64,000 nt of DNA from Lindgomyces ingoldianus. Its lineage: Eukaryota; Ascomycota; Dothideomycetes; Pleosporales; Lindgomycetaceae. The notes under the pieces were generated by a model. That model was given only the letters and a program-made list of their open reading frames with translations. It did not search any database and had not been told where the DNA came from. Position 1 is the first letter of the stretch, and every line of letters begins with the position of its first letter. Of the stretch, positions 44,612-56,821 are shown piece after piece. A program made the translations under genes and the position numbers. The stretch lies in NCBI RefSeq assembly GCF_010093535.1, contig NW_022985162.1, positions 1,016,165-1,080,164 of the forward strand, written 5' to 3'.

Positions 44612-45706
44612 TCACACAGAAATATGCGTCATCTTCCCTTTTTCCGTCGTTCCCTTCATCCTCTCTATGGGCTTATACTTCTGCGGCCTGACCGGCGTTT
44701 TCTTCCCCTCCCCAGGATACGTACTCGTCCCAGAGTACGCCTTCTTCCCCTCGTCCTTCACTGCATTTCCTGCCCCTCCTCCACCGGGAAGCTTAAACTC
44801 CTTAGGCCGCCCAGGCCTCACCGCCGATTTCTTCTCACTTGAATACGCGGACGCATTCGACGGGTACGGCCTCGTTAAGTTCGCGCCATTGTGTTCAACG
44901 ATCCCTTTAGCGGAACTGAGGCTCGATGTTGTTTTGGACTTGTGCGCGGAGGGTGAGGGTGTAGTGGAGGTGCCGTAAGGGACGTTGTTTGGGTAAGGTT
45001 TTGGGGGGCTTTTTGTGCCGCCGATGGCTTTTTGAGCACTACCTATGCCTGCTCCACTACCAATTGTCCTCTGCGCTCCACCTATCGCGCCTTTCGTCCC
45101 CGAGACGCCATTGGTGATTTGCCTCGACGCAACCCCTGTACCTTTAATTGAAGGAACGCCTTTCCCACCGGGATACTTGTTGCCTCCAATTGGCACTCTA
45201 CTAGTCGGGCCCACGGCTCTGGTGGACGCAGGACTCGAATTCGAGCGTTTGACGGCGGGGTTCTTGGCGGAAGTGGAAGGCAGTGCCTTGGAGCCAGGGT
45301 TGTAGTTTTGGCCGGAAATTTTTTGGCCGTAGCCTGAGGCCGTACGCTCGAGTTCTGTAGAGAAAGTAACTTGTTAGTATGGATATAGAGCATATCAACC
45401 CTTCTTGATGGTACTCTAAGAGGAGAATTCTGAGCGGAGCTGGTTGTGGAGCAGCATCACAGACGCCGCGCTCAATCGTATCCATATTCCAATTTAAAGA
45501 AACTCGTTGAGCGAGAGGAGTGGAGAACGCATGAAGTGGATAGGGAGAAAGACAGACGTACTACTCCCAACATTTCTACCCGATCCCTCAATCAAATCTC
45601 CAGCTTTAATCAATGCATCCCCTGCATATTCGCCAGCCGTCCTCGTCCCAGCTTCCACAAACCCTTCAACGCTATTCCAGAGGATATTCGTGATAAACGA
45701 CGTCAT
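44612..45706 (-). CDS. Low-complexity glycine/serine/lysine-rich protein
   Basis: Model with exons 45706-45562 and 45354-44612 (intron GTACGT..CTACAG, 207 bp) gives 295 residues. Exon 1 (SFITNILWNSVEGFVEAGTRTAGEYAGDAL) is an amphipathic helical start of a type seen in lipid-droplet or stress proteins. The rest is disordered and rich in G, S, K, P, with small repeats such as GAIGGAQRTIG/GIGSAQKAIGG and an ISGQNYNPGS stretch. No catalytic domain is seen. The long intron could hide a small exon. Family not recognised. Confidence 0.55.
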
Positions 45707-46309
45707 TCTGGCTACCAAAACAAAATGGAATCAGTTGTAGTATGATGAATAAAGCATATACGACAATAGAATAATGGCAATTGCTAAAGTCGAGTAAGTT
45801 GAGGGAATGAACATGCAAGGGTTTGGTTTGGAAATTGGAGGTGTTGTGGCTGGTGGAGTTTTGAGATCTTGATTTCCGGCATGGAGACTGGGATGCTTGT
45901 TTGCCCCTCGCTCCTCGCTATGACGTCGATCAGCAACCCAATGTCACGTGCGGGAGGGCTGAATCGAAGGATCTACAGGGACGGATTTGGTAGTAGAAAA
46001 GTCGATCGTTAGAAGGGTTTTAAAGGCGGAATTGTGTTCGTGTGTGGCACGTGTTGCTACAAAGTCAATAATCTTCATCTCTGCTCTACCTTTGTGTTGA
46101 AGAACACTAGTGAGTTGCTATCGAGGTATCGACGTCCTTTATTTTGGCGCTCCAAAGAAACTTAGAAACGGTTGCTTCATATCCCACTCCGTGGGATACA
46201 AGTGTAAGCCCAAATAACCATATTTCCAGGATTTCCCCTAAACGCCTTTAGAGCTGAACTCGACACGGAAAATTGAAGACTATTAATGCGTTTTCCAACC
46301 TGAGCCGTA
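45707..46309. other. Intergenic region
   Basis: Promoter side of the low-complexity gene and 3' side of the acyltransferase gene. No gene recognised. Confidence 0.5.
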
Positions 46310-48573
46310 TCATGCAACCGATTTCTTCATGATTGGTCTCGGTACTTGAGTCTTCCCCGCCGTACTGACTAGCTTCTTTCCAATCCCGTTTGCTATAAGT
46401 GCTTTCTCTGAATCCCCCTGAGATGGACCAGTCCGGTGTAACGGACCCTTCTGAGCAACCTTTGGTTTCTGCGGTATTGGGTTCGCTTTTGGAGTATCCT
46501 TCGGTAAAGGTCTCGCATCTGGCAGAGAAGATCTCTTCACCGTGTCTGTCGGACCCGCCTTCTGCCCAACAGTAATGCCCCCACTTCGTGTAATCTTAAT
46601 CGGGACACCGGAAGCCGTCATGATTGTAGCCCCTTTCTTCTTCTGCGCCTCCTCGATCTCACCCTTTCCCACTTTAATAACCATGCCATTCTTTAGCACA
46701 ACAGATCCTGTCTTCTTCGCTTCTTCGACTTCAGGTTTCGGGACCTTAATCATGACTCCGGACTTCGTCATCACTGCCTCCATTGGTCCCGTGGGCGGCA
46801 GCTTGGGTTTGGGAATGCTCTTTGCGGTTGTGATTGGAGAAGTAGGCTTCTTCATCGCAATCGGCAAGTTAACCTCACTTTTCGTCTTTGGGACCGCAGG
46901 CCTCGACTGGACACCGGCGACTCTGGGCGGTGGACCGGGCAGCGCAGTACTCGCTCTCCTCGTGCCACCCGGAACCACCATACCATTCTTAATCGCCGTT
47001 TCCTTGACTAATTTGGCCAGATTCGCTTGCGTCAATTTCTGCACTTTTCCAAACTCTCGTGGACTAGTTGTTTGTTCCGCACCCATTCTCGCAGCCCCTT
47101 CAATTAGCTTTTCGAGTTCATCGGGGCTCGGTAGACCTTTCAGTTCACCACCACCGAGGATCGCCTTCATGTGTTGTTCGAAAAACTGGGTTCCTCCTGG
47201 AATCAGATCGTTTGGTGAAGCGCCGTATGCGACGGTTAAAGCCATCATAACGCTAGTAATAGGAGCGAAGATTTTAACGAACTCGTTCCAACTTCCAGAC
47301 TTAACTTCCGTTTCGATCGTGATTGCGGGCCTGGGAACACTTCTAATACTCTGGCTTTGTGAGCTACTGTCTTCCATGTCGAGGTGATCTTTCCAGAAAT
47401 TGTCTGCGGGAAAGCGGTTGTTACGGTTGAAGTACTCAAGCATATAGTCTTTCTCTCGCCATCGGTTCCTCAGCCATACTTCGAATGCTTTGCTGTTGTT
47501 GATGGGGATGGAATCGATATGGAAGCGACGCCAATGCATGTTGACAGACTTTGGAGGCCGTCCTTCGAAGAACGAAGATCGCAGCGTGAAGATGTCTTGA
47601 CCAAACTGACCGGGAGGCACGCCCTCATACGCAATAGTGCAATCATATAGCCACTTCGTCGTTTCCTTTAACTCTTGCAGACAAAACCTCAGCCCAGTAC
47701 TTCTGGGGAGAAGTTGATGTTTCATATCCTTCAGCCCGTTCTTCTCCGCCCACTTCTTACTTTTCTCCCTCGTCGACTCTGAAAGATTCGTTCCTTCTGG
47801 GAAAATAATGAGCCACATTGGGTCGTTAGGTTTGTTTAGCTGCTCTAGATGTTTCTTGAATGTACGTTGGTCTTCTTCCCATTTCCGGGAGAGGAAAATG
47901 AAGTTGTAAAATTGTGCTCCCCATCCGATGATTGGGATATTCTTTAAAGATTCTTTTAGGATGATATAGATGAAGCCATGCATGCCGTTTGTATAGGCAA
48001 TCCACCAGAGATATAACCAGTCAGTGTATAGCTACTGCAGTCAGCGTCATGGGGGATTGAAACCACGCGGACATATATACGTACTTGATGATTCGCCATC
48101 AGCACCATACGATCCGCAAATCTGCACTCCAAACTCCCATCCTTCTTCTTAATAAGCTGGCCCAACATACTCGAGTCCCCGCTCACTCTTACCACCGTCG
48201 GAGCCCACCACTGCGTCAAACACGTGATCAGGATGGCAAAACATTCTTTCGTATACGCCATATATCCCTCATAGAAGACTGGGTCGATGAATTTGAGCGG
48301 CGCGCCGATGAACTGTGATGCGCTTATGCTGTTCTGTGTTACCACTAAAATTCCTAACCTTCTTTCGTAGATAGATGATGGATGGACCTAAGAAATGAGT
48401 CCTTACGCCAAAACCCCAGACAAAAATGTCGAAGCCAACGTAAACGCCCGCTCCGCCTGTGATAGCTCTCCATGTCTCGGGGGCCCCGCAGGATGATTCT
48501 CGATATTCTGCTTCGACACTTTAAGGCCAGCGCCCAGGTCCGTTTTCTTCTTTTGGAATGCGGAAGACGACAT
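46310..48573 (-). CDS. LPAAT/PlsC-type lysophospholipid acyltransferase with long repetitive tail
   Basis: Exons 48573-48407, 48328-48085 and 48031-46310 give 710 residues. The joints read SGVLA-ISASQFIGAPLKF and LMANHQ-LYTDWLYLWW. The second joint completes the NHxxxxD catalytic motif (NHQLYTD), and IIFPEGTNLSEST supplies the acceptor-binding EGT block. A membrane segment lies near the N-terminus and others near IYIILKESLKNIPIIGWG and ITSVMMALTVAYG. Up to about residue 400 it resembles yeast Cst26 and animal AGPAT5/LCLAT enzymes, which acylate lysophosphatidic acid, lysophosphatidylinositol or lysocardiolipin. The last 250 residues are unusual: disordered, proline- and lysine-rich, with three repeat units built around SGVMIKV / NGMVIKV / SGVPIKI. 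Membrane location at ER or mitochondria is expected. Confidence 0.9.
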
Positions 48574-49080
48574 CTTCAGCGATGATTAAGAACTAAAAGC
48601 ATGGATGCACTGTTGGAAAGGAGGACTGATCACGGCTGCCATATGTTTTACGGTTCAAACGACGTGTATGATGAGCGATGGCTGGCAGCTGTCTGTCGAT
48701 CCACACGTCTTGACCCTTGCAATGATGATGGCTATGACGTAGGTTGTGGCGCTTGCTGGCCAACTTTCTGAGCCACACATTTCAAGACCCCCCGAACAAG
48801 TGAACGCATTTCGATTCTTCCCAAGCCTCATAATAAATCCCTCCATTACCCCAAATTTCGCGTTCAAGCCAGCATCGCCATTGGTGTGTGAAACAAAACG
48901 TATGTAGAGTAGTCCATTCACCATACTCATCAACCCCACCCCAATCGACATATGCCGAACCTCACACGCGAGTGCTTCTCTCCATAGGCCTCAAAAAACG
49001 GTCCAACTAACAAAACCACAAGCCATCCTCTTCAATCCTCAAGTCTGGGTCCAATAACACCCACATTTACATCCGAAGCC
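48574..49080. other. Bidirectional promoter region
   Basis: Between the acyltransferase (minus) and the small coiled-coil gene (plus). No gene recognised. Confidence 0.5.
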
Positions 49081-49665
49081 ATGCCCGCCTCCGTCGCCTC
49101 CGCGCCGGTCCACCGCACCGTGGCCAAAACGCCCGCGTCCCGAGCAAAGAAACCCGTCTCGAAGCCTAACGGTGCTGTCAACGGTGCTGCAATGAACGGA
49201 ATGGCGCAGGCATCGCCGTATGGGATTATGGCATCGCGGATTGCGAATCGAGTTGCCGAGATGGCTGAGAATATTACTTTCGTCGAACGAGAACGGTATG
49301 TCGTAAATGACCTCACCTCCATGCTAGTATTAGAAATACATAGTCCCTAACACCTTCAAACTAGACCGCAGTCCCACCCCTCTCCCCCACCCCAGAAACA
49401 AACCCGCAAGCCCCCTCGCAAACTCGAAATGCGGATTCCAAATTCGGGTCCCTCACCCACTAATATCACCTTCTCCGCACCTTTCCTCGACAACACGCTT
49501 TCGAAGCTATTGGCGCTGCAGAATCGCATGTTAAAGGTGAGCCAGGATATTGCAGCTAGTGAAGATGTCGAAGAGAGCGTCAAGCATGAGCAGTTTAATC
49601 AGAGTGCGGAGTTGAGTCGGATTATTGCGTTGATTTGTGCGGAGAAGGCAAGACAGGGGGCTTAG
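49081..49665 (+). CDS. Small coiled-coil protein of unknown function
   Basis: Exons 49081-49295 and 49365-49665 (intron GTATGT..AACTAG) give 171 residues. The N-terminus is alanine/proline/lysine-rich and disordered. SRIANRVAEMAENITFVERER forms a predicted helix before a proline-rich linker. The C-terminal half is a likely coiled coil (NTLSKLLALQNRMLKVSQDI and ELSRIIALICAEKARQ). This layout fits a small structural or complex subunit, but no named family is recognised. Other acceptors were checked and only ACTAG keeps the frame open. Confidence 0.6.
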
Positions 49666-50079
49666 GTGAGGACGAAAAGGAGTAGGGATGAGTGTGGAGG
49701 ATGGGGAAGGCGGGTGGTTGGTGTGATGGAATTCAGGGCTGAATACTTACGTGGAGAACTGGTTTGTCTCAGCGTTTCGAAGGTCTTTGGATGAGCAATT
49801 TGCATGACACTTGTGTTTTATTTATCTTTCCCTATGGGTTAGTAAGGTAACTGATCATTTGCGTTGAGTCTGCAGTTGATCTCGTTTATGTATGATATGT
49901 CCCGTTAGTAGAAAAGCACATAGTTACGAACAGTTTAAAAGATGTATCATTCTAGCCACTGTTCAGCTGTCAAACATCCTGCTCTGTTCCATACCACAAA
50001 CCCCAGGCAGCACTCCCTACCAAATCCCCTTCCTACCCTCAGTCAGACCCATTTCCCCACCTAATCTCTCCTTAATCTC
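49666..50079. other. Convergent intergenic region
   Basis: 3' ends of two facing genes. No gene recognised. Confidence 0.5.
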
Positions 50080-50664
50080 CTACATCTCCTCTGCAACGCT
50101 CTCTCTCTTCAAGCGTTCTTGAATGACACTATTACTCCTCTCGTCATCAAACAGCCCTTTCTCCCTCAAACTCCCAATCCGATCCTCCTCTATCCTAATA
50201 TCTTTCGCGAGTTTAGCTCTCCACCAGATATAGAAGAGTGGTACGCCTAGATAGGTGGTCAGATGGGCAGGTTTTAGAGGACAGGTGGAGATAGGAGGGC
50301 TTGGCGGAGGGGGACAGCGGGTGGTGAAGATGGGATAGGAAAGGAGAGCGTTGGAGGGGGTGGGCGAAGAGTGCACGCTTTAACCTCTTCTTGGATAGGA
50401 TAGGGTAGGATATGAAGGAGAGAAGCTCCCAGTTTCCAAGGCAGAAAACTCTAGTGGAAATCAGGAGGCAATCAAAGAAAGGCTAAAACGTAAGTCCTAG
50501 ACATGAGCGCTCATCCACATACCAAGCAACATCGTCCCAATCCCACCAAACATGACACCAATTTCATGGCCGACAGACGGCGGTGGCATATACGGAATCT
50601 CGGATCCTCCACCTCCACCGGAGCGAGGAAAGAGTATGCTAGGGTGTTTCATTCTAGTGGCCAT
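50080..50664 (-). CDS. Small single-pass membrane protein, 102 residues
   Basis: Exons 50664-50523 and 50246-50080 are joined by a 276-bp intron (GTATGT..ATCTAG). The joint creates a single membrane helix, EIGVMFGGIGTMLLG-VPLFYIWW, that neither exon has alone, which is the main support for the model. The N-terminus has a glycine run and PYMPPPSVGHEIG; the C-terminus is charged and helical (RAKLAKDIRIEEDRIGSLREKGLF). This looks like a small mitochondrial or ER membrane protein. Family not recognised. The intron is long for this window, so a further exon or a separate gene cannot be excluded. Confidence 0.6.
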
Positions 50665-51663
50665 GATGTAGTTGGGTGGAGCCGTGGTGTGATGTGGTTG
50701 TATCCTGTCTTCCTGTGGCTGACGAGTTGGAAAGGAAATATGTTTACTCTGCAGGTTGAGCAAGCTAGAGAGCTCTTTTAGACAAATGGAGAGCGTAATA
50801 ACAGATATTAATGTAGATGGTGATATAGTTGACCACTGGGTAGGCGAAGATGTTAAAGAGCAAAGCCAGGCTTAAACCCCAGAAATACTGAGGCGCACAA
50901 CTGCAACACCCACAAACGTCAGCCGAGAAAGCATCCAAGCCAACAACATGAGGGGGCGGAGAACGCCAAGCTTGCACAGATCATGAAATAGGTGGAACAA
51001 GAAAGGACGAGCGACTCCGCCGTGCTTGGCGCGCTAGGTGGACTTGGCGAGATCGTGAAGTGAGTTGGGTGGAATGTGGAATGATGAAAGGTTGGGGAAA
51101 GAGGATGGGGTAATTTGTGGGCTCATTCTCAAGGTGTGGGATGCCGTGGACATGTGGATATTAGAAAAAGTATGCAAAGAGTGAGGGTAAGGAGAAGCAT
51201 AAGACATAAAGCTGTGGAGAAAATGACGGACGAACAACCTCAGGATCGGCCTTGCTGATTTCCTAAGTATTTTCAAGGTGTCGTATCCTAGATTCTAGCA
51301 ACTCCCATCCAAAAGGCCTGGTCAGTCCATAGGTGGAAGTGCATCTGCTCCCAAGACCGAATACCAAATATCAGATGGGAATCCTTTTCCAGGAATTCTA
51401 ACTGGTCAATAACTTGGTCAAACCCCCTTCACTTCCTCATATACCACGCTCCCAGGTTACCCAGCTTATTCGTAACAATAACATTGCCCGGATCATGCTC
51501 TGCCAGCACATCCCTAGTCCTAGATTCACATTTGCTAGATTAATCAAATTCTTCATAAGAATCAGAACAACACACCCAAACCAAAGCCAAAAAAAAAATA
51601 ACCTAGAGGATAAAACACGAAACGCAAAACATAAGGGGCCGATAAGTCGCGTCAGGATATCGC
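50665..51663. other. Intergenic region, 1.0 kb
   Basis: Short ORFs only, no domain features. An adenine run lies near 51590-51600. Confidence 0.45.
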
Positions 51664-52854
51664 TTACTTCTTATTCTTTGCAGCCTGCTCTTCTTGGGAC
51701 CTCATCGCCGCTCTTGCACTCCTCGATCCTCCTAGCTTCCGTCCAGGCTTCTGCTGTTCCTTTGCGCCCTTCTGTGTCGGGGGTGGAGCGGGCTTGCGTG
51801 GATTCCGAGACTCGAGGGATTCGAGGAACTCTCGGCGGAATCTCTCTGCAAGGACCTCGTCGGTAGCTTGGTTGACACCTGAAGCCTCCTCCGCAGTCGC
51901 TTCTTCATCATAGTAGTCCACTGGCATGTGTTAGTTTTGTCTGCGCATGAGGATAAAGGTAGGCAAGGGAAATGTGCTGCTTTACGTTTTGCTTCTCGGA
52001 GAACCTGCTCCACCAACTGGTCTCTCCGCACATCCTCTGGATTCCTTGCCTTCTCTTGACGTCTACGGCGTCGGGATTTTCGGTTCGTGGTCTCTTGTTG
52101 CGGAGGAGGTGCTTCTCCACGCGCAAACCGCAGGGCCGCTTCCGTGCGCTCGACATTCGTCGTTACCGCGTCCGGCCCCAGGTCGACCTCTTGTAGCTTG
52201 CCCATGCCAGCGGCTAGGCGAGCGTCGTGTTGACCACTCGCGCTACCTTTGTCCTCTGCCTTTGCAGTAGCAACCGCGATAGTGCCGGATGGACTTGTTG
52301 CCGATGAAGGATTGTTCGCAATAGTGTTCGAGGTCGACACCGGGGCTAAGGAGCTTGCGATGGTCGTAGGGGTTGGCCAGCCATATTCAAGCGCATTCTT
52401 TTCAGCCATGCGTGCTTCTATATATGCAGTCCTACCGGATTAGGCTCTGTCCTTCTCGATCGCTAAGACATGGAATAACAGATGGGCCCACTTACATCTG
52501 TTTATCGTGCACAACATGTCCGGTTTGCGCAACGAAACGATCAGTATATGAGTTGTGCCTCTGCCCGTCCGTCTTCACCAGCGCCTCCGCTGAATCTGCA
52601 TGCACTGCCTTCTGAAGAGTGCTTGAGACGTAGACATTCTTTATCCGATGGCTAGGGCGCTTTCGGGCCCGGACAATCTCAGCCACGCTCAAGACAGGGT
52701 CATGGTGGCCCTCAGTGAATGTTTGCGATGGCGGAATAGCAGCAGACTCGGGTGTTGCGGTTTCGAAACCATCATTAGTGTCTTCGGTGATTGTTTTGCG
52801 CAAGAACCTCCGACGTTTCGGCGCGCGGAACACCGGGAGCGAGCCGTCCTCCAT
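51664..52854 (-). CDS. Tls1/HCA59 (C9orf78) family spliceosome-associated protein
   Basis: Exons 52854-52496, 52431-51986 and 51920-51664 give 353 residues. The first joint restores DKQ-MTAYIEARMAEKNALEYG and the second REAK-LDYYDEEATAEE. The hallmark block NVYVSSTLQKAVHADSAEAL plus RHNSYTDRFVAQTGHV defines the Hep_59 (HCA59) family. Fission yeast Tls1 of this family aids splicing of telomere and heterochromatin factors. The N-terminus is basic (APKRRRFLRKT) and the C-terminus lysine/arginine-rich (GRKLGGSRSARAAMRSQ), fitting a nuclear protein. Both introns have clear signals (GTAAGT; ACTAAC branch before CCAG in the second). Confidence 0.92.
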
Positions 52855-53251
52855 GGCGTTGAAGTTTGGAGGTTGGTGTTGTGAATGTATATGAAGTTCA
52901 AAGCGGCTGTTAATCCGTCCCTATGTAAATAAAAGCCGAGGCCCGCTAGACCTAAAGTGCGCCACGAAACGCTAGATCATGTGACTACACCCGTCCTCTG
53001 CGCATTCCAATTGAACCGACTCCAAGAATGTCTTCATCTCTTGTCGAGATGTAAATACTACCCATTGGAACTACTTTGAGTCATACTCTAGATAATCTAG
53101 CCACCTTTATTTGAGTCCTGCGGGGACTAAGTAGATCCCAATATCAATTTCGGACCACCACTCTGACCCTGAAACCAGCGAGAAATTTACAAATTTCCAG
53201 ATAGATGTGCTGGAGTTGCTAAAAGATTTCCTCGCTTGTCTTTTCATGCCA
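52855..53251. other. Intergenic region
   Basis: Promoter of the Tls1-like gene and 3' region of the cysteine-rich protein gene. No gene recognised. Confidence 0.5.
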
Positions 53252-53919
53252 CTAGCGCCACCAGGCTTTAAAGGAAATTGTGTCGCGAGTAGTCATAGAC
53301 TGCTTAGCAATTCTTGTAGTTGCTGCCGCAGTTCGTACACTGGAGGAGTCAGTTCCGAGTCTTCTATGCTAAGACAGTATGTGGAGATTAGATAACAAAG
53401 GGACATCGGGAAAGAAGAAACTTACGTCGCTCTCCTTGCAGACCTTGGCCCTACACTCATCGGCAGACTTGTGGTCATACTAACTGCTAATTAGGACCCA
53501 TAAAATTGTGGAATTGCAGCAACACTAACGAAGGTACAATGATCGACCATTTTATCGCAGCCCCTGCATTTCCTAGAACGCTGCTCTGAGCCTACCTCGC
53601 GCCCCAGGAGCGTGCAATGCCCGAAGCCGGGACAGTGGACGTCGCACTACAGCCAGTGAGCAGATATTCCATGGACATGATTCAAAGGACCATACTTCGT
53701 CTTGGCCGCACAACTTGATCTCACAGTCCCTCAGGCTCAAGCCTCCTGCCTACGCTCAAGTTAGAGAGAGAATGAATAAAATGAGACATTGGGAGGATGG
53801 CACACCTTCAGGCACTCATCCCTCAGCCTGAGGCACTCCTCACAGGCCTTACCGCCCTCTCCGGAAACAGTCCTAGCAATGGATATGACGACCAAAGCAA
53901 TGGCAGCAGAGAACTTCAT
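53252..53919 (-). CDS. Cysteine-rich small secreted protein, five exons
   Basis: Exons 53919-53806, 53749-53696, 53646-53530, 53479-53426 and 53368-53252 all join in phase 0 to 151 residues. A signal peptide (MKFSAAIALVVISIARTVSG) is followed by cysteine pairs: CEEC, RDEC, RDCEIKLC, CDVHC, GHC, KCRGC, DHC, ECRAKVC, 13 cysteines in about 100 residues. Each exon carries two or more cysteines, giving a modular pattern. The last exon is uncertain; using the next AG (CATAG) would end the protein after four residues (KTRN). High cysteine content, small size and secretion are typical of candidate effectors or antimicrobial proteins, but no family is recognised. Confidence 0.7.
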
Positions 53920-55194
53920 GTCGGTTGGCGGTTGATTTGACAGTTGTGTGGTTCGAAAGGTGTTAGAAGTTGGTTGAAGAATGCGGGAGGATAAAAGGTC
54001 GGAGGTTCTTATATAAAGAAGTCACGAAAATAGAGAAGAACAAAGGAGATCTCTCACCGATTATCCCAAGAGGCACCCGCAAACGAAATTGCTTTGTGTC
54101 TCCGACTTCACCACTTAGTACTTGAAGTGCACACCGACTTCCGGGTACAAATTCCAAAACGGCTCTCAGAAAGGGGATCAGAGGTGACTGCAATTGATAT
54201 CCATATCGCAGCACAAAGCGCTGACTAGAAAGGTTCGCATTGCTGAAGTCAAGGAGGTCATCATCATGACGCCAGTTACTAAATCCGTATCAGAGCTTTC
54301 TGTCTAGTTAATCACAGCATGCAGCCCACAGAAGTACCGCAAGGTCAAGATTCTAGTAACACTAGTAACACCAGAAATAGTATAGCAAACGGCGGGCTTG
54401 CGAATGAGGACCAATGACCGTGATAACCCCTCTCTTCTCCTAACCACTTCGAGTTTCTCAACCCTAATGAGGCATTTTGACAAGCACAAAAGTGGGTCAT
54501 TAATCACCATAGCTCAACGCCTTCAGTTCACTGATCTTGCCTTGAAGGCCGAAGAGTGGTTTCACCGAAAAAGCGATTGTGGAGAACATGGGTCCTAAGT
54601 TGTGAGTTGAGTCGAACCATGCCTTAATTATTTTGTTTAAATTTAATCCCTATCTACACAACAAAGTCGGACAAATCGAGTTTCCTTCTCACTTAATTGA
54701 CGACTACCATTTTCATCCTCAGTTTGTTTATATATATCTATGCAGCTAGCTGAGTCGCTCAACGGTGTTTGATTTTCCGCAACTCCACCATTAGCACAGT
54801 GTGGATATTGCAAACTCCACATCTACCATCTTTGTACCCGGCTCCTTATGTTGCCAAGTGTATGCGCACCACACGACTCTGTTCACAGCCCGAAGGATTC
54901 AGGATTTGCTCAGCCACGGCGTCCACCTCATCAACCACCCCCACCCTACATAACAGCCCACAGCAGGACAGCGACGAGTCGCACCATGTTACGTCTAGTA
55001 TTTCCAAACATATGATCGCTCAAATTGCCTTAGTCGCGGATCGCCTGAACTTGCAAAATCCGCCTTACAAGGCTTTTGGGAAGCAGGGTTATGGTTAATA
55101 ACTTGAGGTGCTGCATGGACGCAGCTGCAAAGCATTAAGCTTCAAGATTTGCTGTTTTTTGACTAAATTTCGACGTCTTAGAAAGGGAAAAAGA
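53920..55194. other. Intergenic region, 1.3 kb
   Basis: Upstream of the cysteine-rich protein gene and of the AIM6-like gene, which are divergent. ORFs here have no domain features. Confidence 0.5.
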
Positions 55195-56821
55195 ATGTCC
55201 GATACATCATCATCGGACTCCAGGACCTCGAATGCAGAATTAATGAGGGAGGATGAACGAATCAACGAGACCAATATCAATGATATCAACGCTAGCACTG
55301 AACCAACACAGCACAACCAAAATCAATGCTGCAAATCGAAGCGACAGCGTCTCCGCGACGGATGGAACCGCGTTCGAAGGAGCATCGCTTCATTAGCGAA
55401 ACCAGGCCTCAGACGCGACATGCTAAGTTGGTCTTCGGTCGTGATAATCGGAACCTCAGCGGTCATGTTCGTCAACAGCCCTCTCTCCCCAAGCCAGATC
55501 CGTAAAGCGAAACGGAATGATATACTGACTACCTCACAGCTCCCTCCTCTACACCATAATCTTCATCGCCGTCCCGCACTCCTCCTACTCAGCAACCACC
55601 CACAACTTCATCTCCAACAACCCCATCCTCACCGACGGCCAACCCATTGATGGCCTCTCCCGCTGGCTCGAAGACTTCTCCCGCTCCGTGATCCCAATAA
55701 TGTGCCACTCCCACAACGACTACTGGCGCCCATACCCCCTTTTCTCCGCCCTTGCCACAGGCTGCACGGGAGTGGAAGCAGATGTCTGGTTGCAGGACGA
55801 TGGTGAGACACTGCTTGTCGGCCATGATCGCGGGTCGCTACGTCCGGAGATGACGCTCGAGAAGATGTATTTGGACCCGTTGTTTGAGATACTGGAGCAT
55901 CGGAATCCAGGGGAGGTGTGGGAGAATAATACGGTGTATGATCGCGCACGGGGGGTGTTTCAGACGCAGCCGAATATGACGCTTGTGTTGATGATTGATG
56001 TTAAGACTGAGCCGTCGGCGACGTGGAAGGCTGGTATGGGCATCTTGCACTTGCACCCTCCTCACCCAACTGGACTAACAGCTCCCTCAGTCCTAAAGAA
56101 GCTCGAGCGCTTCCGCCACCCCACAAAACGCTACCTCACCCGATACGAGAACGTATTCCCTGCTCCGGGCTTTGTCGAACGGCAAGAAATTTGGCCATCT
56201 GCACTCACAGTTGTCGGCTCCGGCAACATGGAGGGCGACACGATTGTCAATCTATATACCGAGATCGTTCCCATCGACCCCGTAACCGGAGAAGGTGGAC
56301 ATTCATACTACTACCGTTACCACGACACTTTCCTCGACGCACCATTGGGTCAACTGCCGGATGACAATACCTTCTGGAGGGCTCCTGATGGCCAGAGTGG
56401 CGGCTCGTCGAAGATGTGGTATCCGGGGAATTCGTACTATGCGTCTGTGTCGTTCCAACAGTCCATCGGGAATGTGCGAACGGGGTTTAGTGAGAAACAG
56501 AGGGCGAAACTGCGTAGTCAAATTCGGACAGCGAAGAAGAGCGGACTCCTTGCACGGTACTGGGATTTGCCTTCTTGGCCAATCAGTTATCGAGATTATG
56601 TGTGGCAGACGTTGACAGAGGAGGGAGTCGGTATGTTGAGTGTGGATGATCTTGAGAGTGCGGCAAGGAGGGGGTGGACGAAAGGGTATATCCGGGATGT
56701 GGTGTGGATGATTTGTTTGAGTGTGTACATATTTTTGTGTTCGCTAGCAGCGTTGTGGTTTGGGTACAGAACGATCCGAAGGTGGAGGAACCAGCCAAGG
56801 CAGGACATTTACCTCGAGTGA
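55195..56821 (+). CDS. AIM6: AIM6-type phosphodiesterase-like membrane protein
   Basis: Exons are approximately 55195 to about 55501, 55540-56033 and 56091-56821. The second intron is 57 bp, in frame, GTATGG..CCTCAG; splicing gives ATWKAVLKKLERF. The protein starts with a basic, serine-rich cytosolic part, then a membrane helix (SLLYTIIFIAV), then the catalytic-like domain: IPIMCHSHNDYW, GCTGVEADVWL, LLVGHDRGSL, MLIDVKT-like and a final membrane helix (VWMICLSVYIFLCSLAALWFG). The HNDYW and EADVW blocks correspond to the metal site of GDPD/PI-PLC-like barrels and define AIM6 proteins. The first intron could not be resolved: the best donor (GTAAAG at 55502) and acceptor (CACAG at 55539) differ in phase by one base. 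Confidence 0.85.

Noticed and set aside
46542..47387. 281-codon plus-strand ORF opposite the acyltransferase
   Set aside because: Antisense shadow of the lysine/proline-rich tail, whose codons rarely give stops on the other strand.
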